Assembly (NCBI RefSeq): GCF_018305005.1
Contig: NZ_JAGQEG010000007.1
Span: 22,660 to 86,659, forward strand
Source: Collimonas silvisoli
Lineage (GTDB): Bacteria > Pseudomonadota > Gammaproteobacteria > Burkholderiales > Burkholderiaceae_D
DNA: 64,000 nt
Direction of reading: 5' to 3'
The notes below the pieces were generated by a model. It was not told the origin of the DNA. It ran no database searches and worked only from the letters and a program-made list of their open reading frames with translations. The translations under genes and the position numbers were made by a program. Below, one piece after another: positions 1 through 9,642 of the stretch. Numbering within the stretch: the stretch's first letter is position 1; each line of letters opens with the position of its first letter.

Positions 1-661
1 CTCCCTGCGACAGGAAATACACATAGTCGGCAATGCCGAACGATTCATGGACGTCGTGCGACACCAGGACGCTGGTCGAACCCAGCGCGTCATTCAGCTT
101 GCGAATCAGATTAGCCGTCACGCCCATGGAAATCGGATCGAGGCCGGCGAACGGCTCGTCATACATGATCAGCGACGGATCCAGCGCGATGGCCCGCGCC
201 AGCGCTACCCGCCTGGCCATGCCGCCGGAAATCTCGGACGGCTTCAGTTGCGCCGCATTGCGCAAACCTACCGCATTCAATTTCAACAGCACCAGCCTGT
301 TTAATAACTCTGGCGACAAATCGGTATGCTCGCGCAGCGGAAACGCTACATTCTCAAATGCAGTGAGGTCGGTAAACAACGCCCCGCTCTGAAACAACAT
401 GCCCATCTTGCGCCGCAGCGCATACAAGGCAGGGGTCGACAGTGTGTGCACCGTTTCGCCGTCGACCTTGACGCTACCAGCCTGCGGACTCAACTGGCCG
501 CCGATCAGCCGCAATATAGTGGTCTTGCCGGAACCTGAACCGCCCATGACGGCGATCACTTTGCCACGCGCAAAGTCCATGTTGAGACCCGATAAAATCG
601 ACCTCTCTCCATAGCTAAATTGCAGATCACGAATTTCGACGATATTTGCCACACCATCCAC
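1..661 (-). CDS. mlaF: MlaF-type ABC transporter ATP-binding protein (partial, C-terminus cut by window edge)
   Basis: This is the cytoplasmic ATPase of the Mla phospholipid-transport system, which keeps phospholipids out of the outer leaflet of the outer membrane. About 220 codons are visible; the family is about 265-270 residues, so roughly 50 C-terminal residues lie outside the window. The Walker A motif GGSGSGKTT is near residues 40-48. The signature is SGGMARR rather than the usual SGGQ, which is typical of MlaF, and Walker B is LIMYDEPFAGLD. I chose the GTG at 661 because MDGVANIVEIRD lines up with the MEQSVANLVDMRD start I recall for E. coli MlaF. A second in-frame GTG at 652 is possible. 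The next genes, mlaE onward, should lie just outside the window. Confidence 0.9.
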   Translation of the reverse strand, partial: MDGVANIVEIRDLQFSYGERSILSGLNMDFARGKVIAVMGGSGSGKTTILRLIGGQLSPQAGSVKVDGETVHTLSTPALYALRRKMGMLFQSGALFTDLTAFENVAFPLREHTDLSPELLNRLVLLKLNAVGLRNAAQLKPSEISGGMARRVALARAIALDPSLIMYDEPFAGLDPISMGVTANLIRKLNDALGSTSVLVSHDVHESFGIADYVYFLSQG

Positions 662-712
662 CGAATAAATCAAAGGGGCTATTGTAGTGCAAATGCGACA
701 ATCGTTCAGAGC

Positions 713-770
713 CAGGCAATAGTAGATAGTCTGACATGTGCCGCCATTACAACAGTTTGACTATTGCCTG
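713..770. repeat. 11-bp perfect inverted repeat upstream of mlaF
   Basis: CAGGCAATAGT at 713-723 is repeated as its exact reverse complement at 760-770, with 36 nt between the arms. It lies in the gap between the mlaF start and the gltD terminator, so it could be an operator pair or a long-looped hairpin in the mlaF leader. No known binding consensus was recognised. Confidence 0.6.
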
Positions 771-796
771 AATGCATGAGCAAAACATCCGTTGCA

Positions 797-836
797 GAAA
801 AAAGAGCACGCCGGTGTTGCCACTGACATGCTCTTT
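797..836 (-). terminator. Rho-independent terminator of gltBD
   Basis: The arms AAAGAGCA (801-808) and TGCTCTTT (829-836) pair. Read on the minus strand, the stem runs directly into a run of six T. It lies about 55 nt downstream of the gltD stop codon. The 20-nt loop is long, which lowers certainty slightly. Confidence 0.6.
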
Positions 837-891
837 CTTTAGGTGCAGCAAGACCGCTGCGGTAATTGCTTTGGCTATCGTTGCGACAACA

Positions 892-2355
892 TTAACGCGG
901 CAATACGGAGGCCCCCATCAGGAACTCATCGACTGCGCGTGCGCATTGGCGGCCTTCGCGGATGGCCCAGACCACCAGCGACTGGCCGCGCCGCATGTCG
1001 CCGGCTGCGAACACTTTATCGGCTGAGGTCTTGTAGCAGGCGTCGCCGTCGGTAGTAGCCTTGGCGTTGCCGCGCGCATCCTTGTCGACGCCAAACGCTT
1101 CCAGCACCTGCGCCACCGGCGACACGAAACCCATGGCCAGGAACACCAGGTCGGCCTTCATTTCGAATTCGGAATTGGGCACTTCCTGCATCTTGCCGTC
1201 TTTCCATTCGACGCGGGCGGCGATCAGTTTCTCGACCTTGCCGTTCTTGCCTTCCAACCGCTTGGTGGCCACTGCCCAATCACGATCGCAACCTTCTTCA
1301 TGCGAGGACGAAGTGCGCAGCTTGGTCGGCCAGTAAGGCCATACCAGCGGCTTGTTTTCCTGCTCAGGCGGCTGCGGCATCAGTTCAAACTGCTGGATCG
1401 ATAGCGCGCCCTGGCGGTTGGAAGTGCCGACGCAATCGGAACCGGTATCGCCGCCGCCGATCACCACCACGTGCTTGCCGCCGGCCAGGATCTGATCCTT
1501 GACCTTGTCGCCGGCGTTGATCTTGTTTTGCTGCGGCAGGAAATCCATGGCGAAATGCACGCCCTTCAGTTCACGCCCCGGCACCGGCAGGTCGCGCGGC
1601 TGCTCAGCGCCGCCGGCAATCACCACGGCGTCGAATTCAGCCTTCAATTCTTCCGGAGAAACGGTCTTCTTGGCCCAGTTGTTCACATTGGCAGGGAAAT
1701 CCTTGCCGACCAGAACGCCGGTGCGGAAAGTCACGCCTTCTGCTTCCATCTGCTCGACGCGGCGGTCGATATGCGATTTCTCCATCTTGAAATCGGGAAT
1801 CCCGTAACGCAGCAAACCGCCGACGCGATCGCTCTTTTCAAATACGGTGACATCGTGGCCGATACGCGCCAGCTGCTGCGCCGCCGCCAAGCCGGCAGGG
1901 CCGGAACCTACCACGGCGACCTTCTTGCCGGTTTTGACCAAGGCCGGTTGCGGCACGATCCAGCCGTTTTCCCAGCCCTTGTCGACAATGAAATGCTCGA
2001 TCGACTTGATGCCCACCGGGTCGCTATTGATGCCCAAGGTACAGGCGCTTTCGCAGGGCGCCGGACAGATACGGCCGGTGAACTCCGGAAAATTATTGGT
2101 CGAGTGCAGAGTCTCCAGCGCCTCGTGATAAGCGCCGCGATACACCAGATCGTTCCAGTCCGGAATGATGTTATTCACCGGGCAACCGTTGTTGCAGAAA
2201 GGAATCCCGCAATCCATGCAGCGCGCGCCCTGGGTCTTGGCTTCGTCATTGCTCAGACTCAGGATGAACTCCTTGTAATGCTTCTTGCGCGTCAGCGGCG
2301 CTTCATACGTTTCGCCGACCCGCTCAAACTCCATAAAACCCGTTACTTTTCCCAT
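892..2355 (-). CDS. gltD: Glutamate synthase (NADPH) small subunit
   Basis: The beta subunit of glutamate synthase takes electrons from NADPH through FAD and the Fe-S clusters to the large subunit for reductive synthesis of glutamate from 2-oxoglutarate and glutamine. The 487 residues match the family length. N-terminal cysteines for the two 4Fe-4S clusters are visible as C46, C49, C54, C58 and C97, C101, C105. The FAD-binding GSGPAG is at 150-155, and a second nucleotide-binding GGGDTG lies near residue 300. It follows gltB by about 100 nt on the same strand, so the two are almost certainly co-transcribed, ending at the hairpin at 797-836. No anomaly was seen. Confidence 0.97.
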   Translation of the reverse strand: MGKVTGFMEFERVGETYEAPLTRKKHYKEFILSLSNDEAKTQGARCMDCGIPFCNNGCPVNNIIPDWNDLVYRGAYHEALETLHSTNNFPEFTGRICPAPCESACTLGINSDPVGIKSIEHFIVDKGWENGWIVPQPALVKTGKKVAVVGSGPAGLAAAQQLARIGHDVTVFEKSDRVGGLLRYGIPDFKMEKSHIDRRVEQMEAEGVTFRTGVLVGKDFPANVNNWAKKTVSPEELKAEFDAVVIAGGAEQPRDLPVPGRELKGVHFAMDFLPQQNKINAGDKVKDQILAGGKHVVVIGGGDTGSDCVGTSNRQGALSIQQFELMPQPPEQENKPLVWPYWPTKLRTSSSHEEGCDRDWAVATKRLEGKNGKVEKLIAARVEWKDGKMQEVPNSEFEMKADLVFLAMGFVSPVAQVLEAFGVDKDARGNAKATTDGDACYKTSADKVFAAGDMRRGQSLVVWAIREGRQCARAVDEFLMGASVLPR

Positions 2356-2457
2356 TTCTCACTCGCATTCTGGCTACAGAATGCAGAGGATCCGGCACTG
2401 CCAGGTCCTCCGCGATTCTTATCGTTACTTGGCTTAATCGCTTGTTTCCGGCGCCTA

Positions 2458-5400
2458 TTAGGCAGCGACTTTTTCTTTGGCTGGCGCAGCACTGCGGGCC
2501 GCATTCAACTCGCCCAGCGCCCGTTTGTATTCAGTCGGGAACACTTTGACAAATTTGCTGCGCGAGGCAACCCAGTTGTCCAGCAAGTTGCGGGCACGCG
2601 TGCTGCCGGTGTACTTGAAGTGACGCTCGATCAAGCCTTTCAAGATCGCCTCGTCAGCCTGTACCTCGCCGCCGCGTACGGTGCTGTGCCAGATCGCTTT
2701 ATCGATCGTGGCTTCCTGCTCGCCCTGGCTCAGCACCGGTTCCAGCGTCACCATCGCCATATTGCATTGCGCCGCAAATGTGCCGTCCGGATCGTAGACA
2801 TAGGCCAGGCCGCCAGACATGCCGGCGCCGAAGTTACGGCCGGTGTCGCCCAGCACCACAACCGTGCCGCCGGTCATGTATTCGCAGCCATGATCGCCGG
2901 TGCCCTCCACCACTGCAATCGCGCCTGAATTACGCACCGCGAAGCGCTCGCCGGCGACGCCGTTGAGGAAGGCCTCACCGGCAATCGCACCGTACAGCAC
3001 CGTATTGCCGGCGATGATGTTGTCGACCGCACGGCCGCGGAATTCGGTATTCGGACGCACGATAATGCGGCCGCCCGACAAGCCCTTGCCGACGTAGTCA
3101 TTGCCCTCGCCGACCAGATCCAATGTCACGCCCTGCGCCAGGAACGCGCCTGCCGACTGGCCCGCCGTTCCTTGCAACTGGATGTGGATGGTGTCGTCGG
3201 GCAGACCCTCGTGACCGTATTTTTTCGCCACTTCGCCTGACAGCATGGCGCCGACGGTACGGTTCAGATTCTTGATCGGCGAAATGAACGAGACGCGCTC
3301 GCCCTTATCCAGCGCGGCTTTGGCTTGCGCGATCAATTTGTGATCGAGCGCCTTGTTCAGACCGTGATCCTGTTCTTCGGTGTGGTAATACACGCCGCCT
3401 TCAGGCAGTGCCGGTTGATAGAAGATGCGGCTGAAATCCAGGCCTTGCGCCTTCCAGTGCGTGATTGCGCGCGACTTGTCGAGCAGGTCGGCGCGGCCGA
3501 TCAGTTCGTTGAAACTGCGGATGCCCAGCTGCGCCATGATCTGCCGCACTTCTTCGGCGATGAAGAAGAAGAAGTTGACCACATGCTCCGGTTTGCCGGA
3601 GAACTTGGCGCGCAGCACCGGATCTTGCGTGGCGACGCCGACCGGGCAGGTGTTCAGATGGCATTTGCGCATCATGATGCAGCCTTCGACCACCAGCGGT
3701 GCGGTAGCAAAACCGAACTCATCCGCGCCCAGCAAAGCGCCGATTACAACGTCGCGGCCGGTCTTCATCTGGCCATCGGCCTGAACCCGGATACGATTCC
3801 GCAAACCGTTCAGCACCAGCGTTTGCTGGGTTTCCGCCAGACCCAGTTCCCAAGGCGTGCCGGCATGCTTGATCGACGACAGCGGCGAAGCGCCGGTACC
3901 GCCGTCATGGCCGGCGATCACCACGTGATCCGATTTGGCCTTGGCAACACCCGCAGCCACGGTGCCGACACCGACTTCGGACACCAGCTTGACTGAAATC
4001 GAAGCACGCGGGTTGACGTTTTTCAGATCGTGAATCAGCTGCGCCAAATCTTCGATCGAATAAATATCGTGATGCGGCGGCGGCGAAATCAAGCCGACGC
4101 CCGGCACCGAGAAACGTAGCTTGGCGATGTACTCGGACACTTTATGTCCCGGCAACTGGCCGCCCTCGCCCGGCTTTGCGCCCTGCGCCATCTTGATCTG
4201 GATCTGGTCGGCGGAAATCAGGTATTCGGCAGTCACGCCGAAACGGCCGGACGCCACTTGCTTGATCTTCGAGCGCAGCGAATCACCCGCCAGCAACGGA
4301 ATGTCGACTTCGATACGATCCTTGCCGATCACCGATGCCAGGGTTTCACCCTGCTTGATCGGGATGCCCTTCAGCTCCTGGCGATAACGGTTCTCGTCTT
4401 CGCCGCCTTCGCCGGTGTTGGATTTGCCGCCGATGCGGTTCATCGCCACTGCCAGCGTCGCATGCGCTTCGGTCGAAATCGAGCCGAGCGACATCGCGCC
4501 AGTAGCAAAACGCTTGACGATTTCCTTGGCCGGCTCGACTTCATCCAACGGAATCGCCTTGCTTGGATCGATCTTGAATTCAAACAAGCCGCGCAAAGTC
4601 ATGTGGCGCTTCGATTGATCATTGATCAGCTGCGCGTATTCCTTGTAGCTGTTGAAATTGTTGGCGCGGGTCGAGTGCTGCAATTTGGCGATCGCATCCG
4701 GCGTCCACATATGCTCTTCACCGCGGATGCGGAACGCATATTCGCCGCCGGCGTCGAGCGCGTTGGCCAGCACCGGATCGTCGCTGAATGCAGCGCGGTG
4801 CAGGCGCAAGGCTTCTTCCGCCACTTCAAATACGCCGATGCCTTCAACATTCGATGCGGTACCCTTGAAGTATTTCTGGGTCATGCTCTTGTTGAGACCG
4901 ATCGCTTCGAAAATCTGCGCGCCGCAATACGACATGTAAGTCGAAATGCCCATCTTCGACATGACCTTCAGCAAGCCCTTGCCGATCGCCTTCTGGAAAT
5001 TGTAGATTGCCTTTTCCGGCGACAATGCGCCCGGCAAGCCGTGCGCCAGTTCGGTCAGGGTATCCATCGCCAGGTAGGGGTGGATCGCTTCGGCGCCGTA
5101 ACCTGCCAGCAACGCAAAGTGATGGGTCTCGCGCGCCGAACCGGTTTCGACCACCAGGCCGGTTGACGTGCGCAGACCCTTGCTCACCAAGTGCTGGTGA
5201 ATCGCGGAAGTGGCCAGCAATGCCGGGATCGCCACCTGTTCGGCGTCGACCTTGCGGTCCGACACGATCAGGATGTTATGACCGGATTTGACCGCATCGA
5301 CCGCCTTGGCGCACAGCGACGCCAGGCGCGCTTCGATGCCTTCCTTGCCCCAGGCAACCGGATAGCAGATGTTCAGTTCGTACGACTTGAACTTGCCGCC

Positions 5401-7146
5401 GGTGTGGGCGCCGATGTTGCGCAGCTTGGCGATATCGTCGTAGTTCAAAATCGGCTGCGACACTTCCAGACGCATCGGCGGGTTGATGTTGTTGGTGTCC
5501 AGCATGTTCGGCTTCGGTCCGATAAAGGACACCAGCGACATCACCATCGCCTCGCGAATCGGATCGATAGGCGGGTTGGTGACTTGCGCGAACAGTTGCT
5601 TGAAATAGTTGTACAGCGTCTTGTTCTTGCTGGACATGACCGCTAGCGGCGAGTCGTTACCCATCGAGCCGATCGCTTCTTCAGCGGCGGCCGCCATCGG
5701 CGACATCAGGAACTTGATGTCTTCTTGCGTGTAACCGAACAGCTGCTGGCGATCCAGCAGCGGGATGGTCGAACCCGATTCCGACGGCTCCGACTCCAGC
5801 TCGTCCAGCTTGACCCGCACCGACTCAATCCATTGCTTGTATGGCTTGGCGTTGGCGAAAGTGTCTTTCAATTCCTTGTCGTCGATGATGCGACCGGCGT
5901 CGAGGTCGATCAGGAACATCTTGCCTGGCTGCAGACGCCATTTCTGGATGATCTTGGATTCCGGGATCGGCAACACGCCAGATTCGGAAGCCATCACCAC
6001 GAAATCGTCGTCGGTGACGATATAACGCGCCGGACGCAAGCCGTTACGATCCAGCGTGCCGCCGATATGACGGCCGTCGGTAAACGCCATCGCTGCCGGG
6101 CCGTCCCACGGCTCCATCATCGCAGCGTGATATTCGTAGAAAGCGCGGCGGTTGTCATCCATGGTCGCGTGGTTTTCCCACGCTTCCGGAATCATCATCA
6201 TCATCGCTTGCGCAATCGGATAGCCCGCCATCAGCAACAGTTCGAGCGCATTGTCGAAACAGGCGGTGTCGGACTGGCCTTCATAAATCAGCGGGAACAG
6301 CTTGCGCAGATCGTCGCCCAGCACGTGCGACTTCATCACGCCTTCGCGTGCGCGCATCCAGTTGAAGTTACCTTTGACGGTGTTGATTTCACCGTTATGC
6401 GCCAGCAGGCGATACGGGTGGGCCAGCGGCCACTCGGGGAAAGTATTGGTAGAGAAGCGTTGGTGCACCAGCGCCAGCGCCGACAGGCAACGCGGATCTT
6501 GCAGATCCTTGTAGTACACGCCGACCTGGTCAGCCAGCAGCAAGCCCTTGTAGACCACGGTGCGCGCCGACATCGACGGCACAAAGAATTCCTTGCCATG
6601 CAACAGGTTCAGCGCCTGGATCGCGTGGCCTGACGATTTACGGATCACGTATAACTTACGCTCCAGCGCATCGGTCACCATGATGTCAGGACCGCGGCCG
6701 ATGAAGATCTGGCGGATCACCGGTTCCTTGTCACGCACGGTCGGCGACATCGGCATCTCGATATCCACCGGCACATCGCGCCAGCCCAGCACGACCTGGC
6801 CTTCAGCCAGCACTGCGCGCTCGATTTCCTGTTCGCAAGCAATGCGCGAAGCATTCTCCTTCGGCAGGAACACCATGCCGACGCCGAACTCGCCCGGCGG
6901 CGGCAAGATCACGCCCAGCTTCGCCATTTCTTCGCGATAGAACTGGTCCGGCACCTGAATCAGTATCCCGGCGCCGTCGCCCATCAGCTTATCCGCCCCG
7001 ACCGCACCCCGATGATCCAGATTCTTCAGGATCAGCAAACCCTGCTCAATCGCCGAGTGGCTCTTCTTGCCTTTGATATGAGCAATAAAACCGACGCCAC
7101 AGGCATCATGTTCATTAGCCGGATCGTATAAACCTTGCGCATGCAT
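2458..7146 (-). CDS. gltB: Glutamate synthase (NADPH) large subunit
   Basis: The alpha subunit contains the N-terminal class-II glutamine amidotransferase, a central domain, the FMN-binding synthase domain and the C-terminal GXGXG beta-helix. I placed the start at the ATG at 7146 because GGAG lies 7 nt upstream, while the more upstream ATG at 7179 has no ribosome site. With this start the pro-sequence is short and the catalytic Cys is residue 16 (DACGVGF), which becomes the N-terminus after processing. The 3Fe-4S cysteines appear in [12 protein letters not shown]. The product is about 1562 residues, within the usual bacterial size. It is cytoplasmic and works with GltD in the GS-GOGAT cycle. 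Upstream DNA is occupied by transposase-associated repeats, so the native promoter must lie within about 70 nt or overlap them. Confidence 0.97.
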   Translation of the reverse strand: MHAQGLYDPANEHDACGVGFIAHIKGKKSHSAIEQGLLILKNLDHRGAVGADKLMGDGAGILIQVPDQFYREEMAKLGVILPPPGEFGVGMVFLPKENASRIACEQEIERAVLAEGQVVLGWRDVPVDIEMPMSPTVRDKEPVIRQIFIGRGPDIMVTDALERKLYVIRKSSGHAIQALNLLHGKEFFVPSMSARTVVYKGLLLADQVGVYYKDLQDPRCLSALALVHQRFSTNTFPEWPLAHPYRLLAHNGEINTVKGNFNWMRAREGVMKSHVLGDDLRKLFPLIYEGQSDTACFDNALELLLMAGYPIAQAMMMMIPEAWENHATMDDNRRAFYEYHAAMMEPWDGPAAMAFTDGRHIGGTLDRNGLRPARYIVTDDDFVVMASESGVLPIPESKIIQKWRLQPGKMFLIDLDAGRIIDDKELKDTFANAKPYKQWIESVRVKLDELESEPSESGSTIPLLDRQQLFGYTQEDIKFLMSPMAAAAEEAIGSMGNDSPLAVMSSKNKTLYNYFKQLFAQVTNPPIDPIREAMVMSLVSFIGPKPNMLDTNNINPPMRLEVSQPILNYDDIAKLRNIGAHTGGKFKSYELNICYPVAWGKEGIEARLASLCAKAVDAVKSGHNILIVSDRKVDAEQVAIPALLATSAIHQHLVSKGLRTSTGLVVETGSARETHHFALLAGYGAEAIHPYLAMDTLTELAHGLPGALSPEKAIYNFQKAIGKGLLKVMSKMGISTYMSYCGAQIFEAIGLNKSMTQKYFKGTASNVEGIGVFEVAEEALRLHRAAFSDDPVLANALDAGGEYAFRIRGEEHMWTPDAIAKLQHSTRANNFNSYKEYAQLINDQSKRHMTLRGLFEFKIDPSKAIPLDEVEPAKEIVKRFATGAMSLGSISTEAHATLAVAMNRIGGKSNTGEGGEDENRYRQELKGIPIKQGETLASVIGKDRIEVDIPLLAGDSLRSKIKQVASGRFGVTAEYLISADQIQIKMAQGAKPGEGGQLPGHKVSEYIAKLRFSVPGVGLISPPPHHDIYSIEDLAQLIHDLKNVNPRASISVKLVSEVGVGTVAAGVAKAKSDHVVIAGHDGGTGASPLSSIKHAGTPWELGLAETQQTLVLNGLRNRIRVQADGQMKTGRDVVIGALLGADEFGFATAPLVVEGCIMMRKCHLNTCPVGVATQDPVLRAKFSGKPEHVVNFFFFIAEEVRQIMAQLGIRSFNELIGRADLLDKSRAITHWKAQGLDFSRIFYQPALPEGGVYYHTEEQDHGLNKALDHKLIAQAKAALDKGERVSFISPIKNLNRTVGAMLSGEVAKKYGHEGLPDDTIHIQLQGTAGQSAGAFLAQGVTLDLVGEGNDYVGKGLSGGRIIVRPNTEFRGRAVDNIIAGNTVLYGAIAGEAFLNGVAGERFAVRNSGAIAVVEGTGDHGCEYMTGGTVVVLGDTGRNFGAGMSGGLAYVYDPDGTFAAQCNMAMVTLEPVLSQGEQEATIDKAIWHSTVRGGEVQADEAILKGLIERHFKYTGSTRARNLLDNWVASRSKFVKVFPTEYKRALGELNAARSAAPAKEKVAA

Positions 7147-7220
7147 AACGTTGCTCCACCACTTTGAGAGTAAGGACATTAAGAATAATGCAGACAGATC
7201 CAGACTTCAATCACAACAAA

Positions 7221-7281
7221 TGGGGTCAGAGTCAAATTAACCAGGTTAATTTCTGCACAAAAATTAAATAGGGACAGAGTC
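7221..7281 (+). repeat. REP-like element upstream of gltB, next to the transposase gene
   Basis: TGGGGTCAGAGTC (7221-7233) and the variant GGGACAGAGTC (7271-7281) lie in the same orientation. Between them is a 19-bp near-perfect palindrome, AAATTAACC (7234-7242) and GGTTAATTT (7244-7252), around a single A. The same core occurs inverted on the other side of the transposase gene, at 8081-8150. This arrangement is typical of sequences served by REP-associated tyrosine transposases. Confidence 0.65.
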
Positions 7282-7324
7282 AATTTGGTGCATTTGATGG
7301 TGTTGCTGCCCTGCTGGTGATTTT

Positions 7325-8047
7325 TTATTTGTGCTTCGCTAAAGGATCGGCCACTTCAGGCAGCGCCTTAAAAGGGCGCCCACGCCTGGCCGGGCGCACT
7401 CTTTGATTGCCCTGCTTCTCAAGATGCGATTTGAATTTTTCCGAGCCCAGCGGCCAGCCCTTGTTGGTAGCCTCTATCAGTTGACGCGACTGGTCAGAAG
7501 TAAGTGCCTGCTCCGCCATTTGCTTATACGCAGCTTCACGGTCGAATGGCGTGTTGCCCAAGGCCCAATACAGGGCATGGTCCACCACCAGCGGGTCCGG
7601 CTTGACCCCAACATGGTGCAAATAGCTCGACCATGGGTACTCGCCCGGAGTCGCAACTATGCCTGCGCGCACCGGATTCTGGTCGATATAGCAGCTGCAC
7701 AACATGAAATATGGCTCTGAATCTATCACCGTCGCCCTGTAGCGTCCTTGCCACAGAGTCCCGACTCGCCCATATTTTTGATTGAAATAAGGCACGTAGA
7801 AGCGCCCCACCCATTGCATCATCTTTGCCAAACCTTCGGCGTCGGAGGGCGTCGCCAGCAAATGCACATGGTTGCTCATCAGCACATACGCATGGATGGC
7901 TACCTTGAATTGCTTGGCAGCGTCGCGCAAGCGGCCGAGAAAATTCACGTAGTCTTCCGTCTCACGAAAAATTGCCTGGCGATCGACGCCACGCTGAATC
8001 AGGTGATGCGGCTGGTTGGGAATGACGAGTCGAGGCAGGCGGGCCAT
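7325..8047 (-). CDS. REP-associated tyrosine transposase (RAYT, Y1/HUH superfamily)
   Basis: This 240-residue single-strand DNA transposase belongs to the IS200-related Y1_Tnp family. RAYTs usually do not move themselves but disperse short REP sequences. The HUH motif is visible as H60-V-H62 in SNHVHLL. The candidate catalytic tyrosine region is near residues 84-92 (FYVPYFNQKY), followed by the family signature GTLWQGRY. The C-terminus is basic (RPARRGRPFK), as usual for DNA-binding tails. It is intact, flanked on both sides by oppositely oriented copies of a GGGGTCAGAGTC core, and lies between gltB and an unrelated oxygenase. Family assignment is confident; activity is not tested. Confidence 0.9.
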   Translation of the reverse strand: MARLPRLVIPNQPHHLIQRGVDRQAIFRETEDYVNFLGRLRDAAKQFKVAIHAYVLMSNHVHLLATPSDAEGLAKMMQWVGRFYVPYFNQKYGRVGTLWQGRYRATVIDSEPYFMLCSCYIDQNPVRAGIVATPGEYPWSSYLHHVGVKPDPLVVDHALYWALGNTPFDREAAYKQMAEQALTSDQSRQLIEATNKGWPLGSEKFKSHLEKQGNQRVRPARRGRPFKALPEVADPLAKHK

Positions 8048-8080
8048 AGGGCAAGAGAGTGACTATTGGTGTGCTTATTT

Positions 8081-8150
8081 TACCGAATAAATCGACTCTG
8101 ACCCCAATTATTCCCTACCGAATAAATCGACTCTGACCCCAATTATTCCC
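8081..8150 (+). repeat. 35-bp perfect tandem duplication carrying the REP core
   Basis: Positions 8081-8115 and 8116-8150 are identical 35-bp units beginning TACCGAATAAATCGACTCTG. Each contains GACTCTGACCCCA, the inverse of the core found at 7221. The duplication begins about 33 bp upstream of the transposase start codon. It looks like a recent local amplification of the element's substrate sequence. Confidence 0.85.
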
Positions 8151-8168
8151 AGAGATAACAAATCCATA

Positions 8169-8191
8169 ATTCATCTCAATTAAAGATGAAT
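8169..8191. promoter_or_regulatory. Inverted repeat upstream of the nitronate monooxygenase gene
   Basis: ATTCATCT (8169-8176) and AGATGAAT (8184-8191) form a perfect 8-bp inverted repeat with a 7-nt spacer, about 120 nt before the gene. It is followed by T-rich DNA. It could be a regulator site or a hairpin terminator limiting read-in. No matching regulator gene is adjacent. Confidence 0.4.
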
Positions 8192-8310
8192 GACATTTTT
8201 ATTATTCATTTTTCAGAATAACGCTGTCAAGGTAGCATAAACAATAATGGCTGAAAGCAGTCACCCGCTTCAGCCCACCGGGTCACTCACCTATTTTCAG
8301 GAGGATCAGC

Positions 8311-9384
8311 ATGTCCGACACCAATACAGGCCCCAAGGCATTCACTGCAACGCTCGGCATCCGCTATCCGATCGTGCAAGGGCCGATGAATGGCGGCTCG
8401 CCGGTTGAGCTGGTGACTGCCGTCAGCAATGCCGGAGGCCTGGGGTCATTTGCCGCCGCCCTGTTGTCGCCCAAGGCAATCATTGATGCGGTGAAGAAAA
8501 TCCGCGCCCTCACCTCACGGCCGTTCAACGTCAATCTATTCGTTCTGGAGTCAATCCAGACAAGTGCGGCCGAACTCGACGCCGCGCAAGCTCTGCTGCT
8601 GCCGTTCCGCACTGCGCTCGGTCTTGGCCCGGCAACCACACCGCAGAAATTCAGCGAAAGCTTCCAGGAGCAACTGGCCGCCCTGCTGGAGGCCGCGCCG
8701 CCGGTGGTCAGTTTCACCTTCGGCATACTCGATGCCGAAACGGTGGCGCAGTTTCAACGCAAGGGCTGCAAGGTCATCGGCACGGTGACCAATGTTGCCG
8801 AAGCGCTGGCCTGGGAACAAGCTGGCGCCGATTTCATCTGCGTCCAAGGTAGCGAAGCCGGCGGCCACAGAGCGACATTTATCGGCGATATCGAGCAATC
8901 CTGCATTGGCTTGATGACGTTGATTCCACAGGTTGTTGCAGCAGTGAAAGTGCCGGTGATCGCCGCCGGCGGCATCATGGACGGGCGCGGCATCGCCGCC
9001 GCCATGCTGCTGGGCGCACAGGCTGCGCAACTTGGCACGGCTTTCCTGGCGAGCCCGGAATCGGGCATAGCGCCGGCCTGGCGAGAACAGCTGGCAAGTG
9101 CGAAAAGCGACAGCACACGCCTGACCCGTAGCTTCTCCGGCAGATACGCACGCGGCATCGTCAATCCGTTCATGGAGCAGATGCGGACGCATGAAAGTGC
9201 GGTGCCGCCCTACCCGATTCAAAATGCGCTGAGCGCCGAAATACGCCAAACCGCAGCCAAACTCGGGCGTCCGGAATTCATGTCGCTATGGGCTGGCCAA
9301 GGGGTGGCGATGTCGCGCCCCATGCCGGCGGCTCAACTGGTAGCAACGCTGGCAACTGAACTGCAAGCTGTCGGCAATTGCTAG
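8311..9384 (+). CDS. Nitronate monooxygenase (2-nitropropane dioxygenase family)
   Basis: This FMN-dependent TIM-barrel enzyme oxidises alkyl nitronates, including the toxin propionate 3-nitronate, to carbonyl compounds and nitrite. The 357 residues match class I enzymes. The N-terminal VQGPMNGGSPVELVTAVSNAGG is cut here to its key part, VQGPMNGG, plus a glycine-rich AGGLGSF. The FMN-phosphate region is AAGGIMDGRGIAAAMLLGA, followed by QLGTAFLA. The start is fixed by AGGAGG 6 nt upstream of the ATG. It is a single-gene unit on the plus strand between the transposase and a minus-strand receptor gene. The substrate cannot be read from the sequence, and related fatty-acid-synthase-type reductases share the fold. 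Confidence 0.9.
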   Translation: MSDTNTGPKAFTATLGIRYPIVQGPMNGGSPVELVTAVSNAGGLGSFAAALLSPKAIIDAVKKIRALTSRPFNVNLFVLESIQTSAAELDAAQALLLPFRTALGLGPATTPQKFSESFQEQLAALLEAAPPVVSFTFGILDAETVAQFQRKGCKVIGTVTNVAEALAWEQAGADFICVQGSEAGGHRATFIGDIEQSCIGLMTLIPQVVAAVKVPVIAAGGIMDGRGIAAAMLLGAQAAQLGTAFLASPESGIAPAWREQLASAKSDSTRLTRSFSGRYARGIVNPFMEQMRTHESAVPPYPIQNALSAEIRQTAAKLGRPEFMSLWAGQGVAMSRPMPAAQLVATLATELQAVGNC

Positions 9385-9642
9385 CCGCGAAGAGAAGCGA
9401 CGTGCGTAAAGATCGGAAAACTGCAGCCGCCATGATTGAGCCAATATCGACCAGGGCCGCGAAGCCTGGCGCACGGCGTTGGCCGGCGCCTTATTATTCG
9501 GATGGATGTTTCAGGCCAGTCGGCATGCACGACAGATACACGAGGGTGATATCTCGGCATAAAACATCTTTCCGTCACACCGAAAATCACCCCCATCCCT
9601 GAACGGGACGGAGGCTCAAAAGTCCGCTAATGCGGAGCCGGC

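Noticed and set aside
1471..2928. Long plus-strand open frame of 485 codons across gltD/gltB
   Set aside because: It lies antisense to gltD and gltB, shows no domain or ribosome site, and arises from GC-rich codon bias.
7147..7179. More upstream gltB start codon
   Set aside because: No ribosome site precedes it, while GGAG lies 7 nt before the ATG at 7146.
8081..8150. Possible CRISPR array
   Set aside because: Only two directly abutting units with no spacer; they are transposase-associated repeats.
9385..9642. Small open frames between the nitronate monooxygenase and siderophore receptor genes
   Set aside because: Arg/Pro/Cys-rich on both strands with no ribosome site or similarity.
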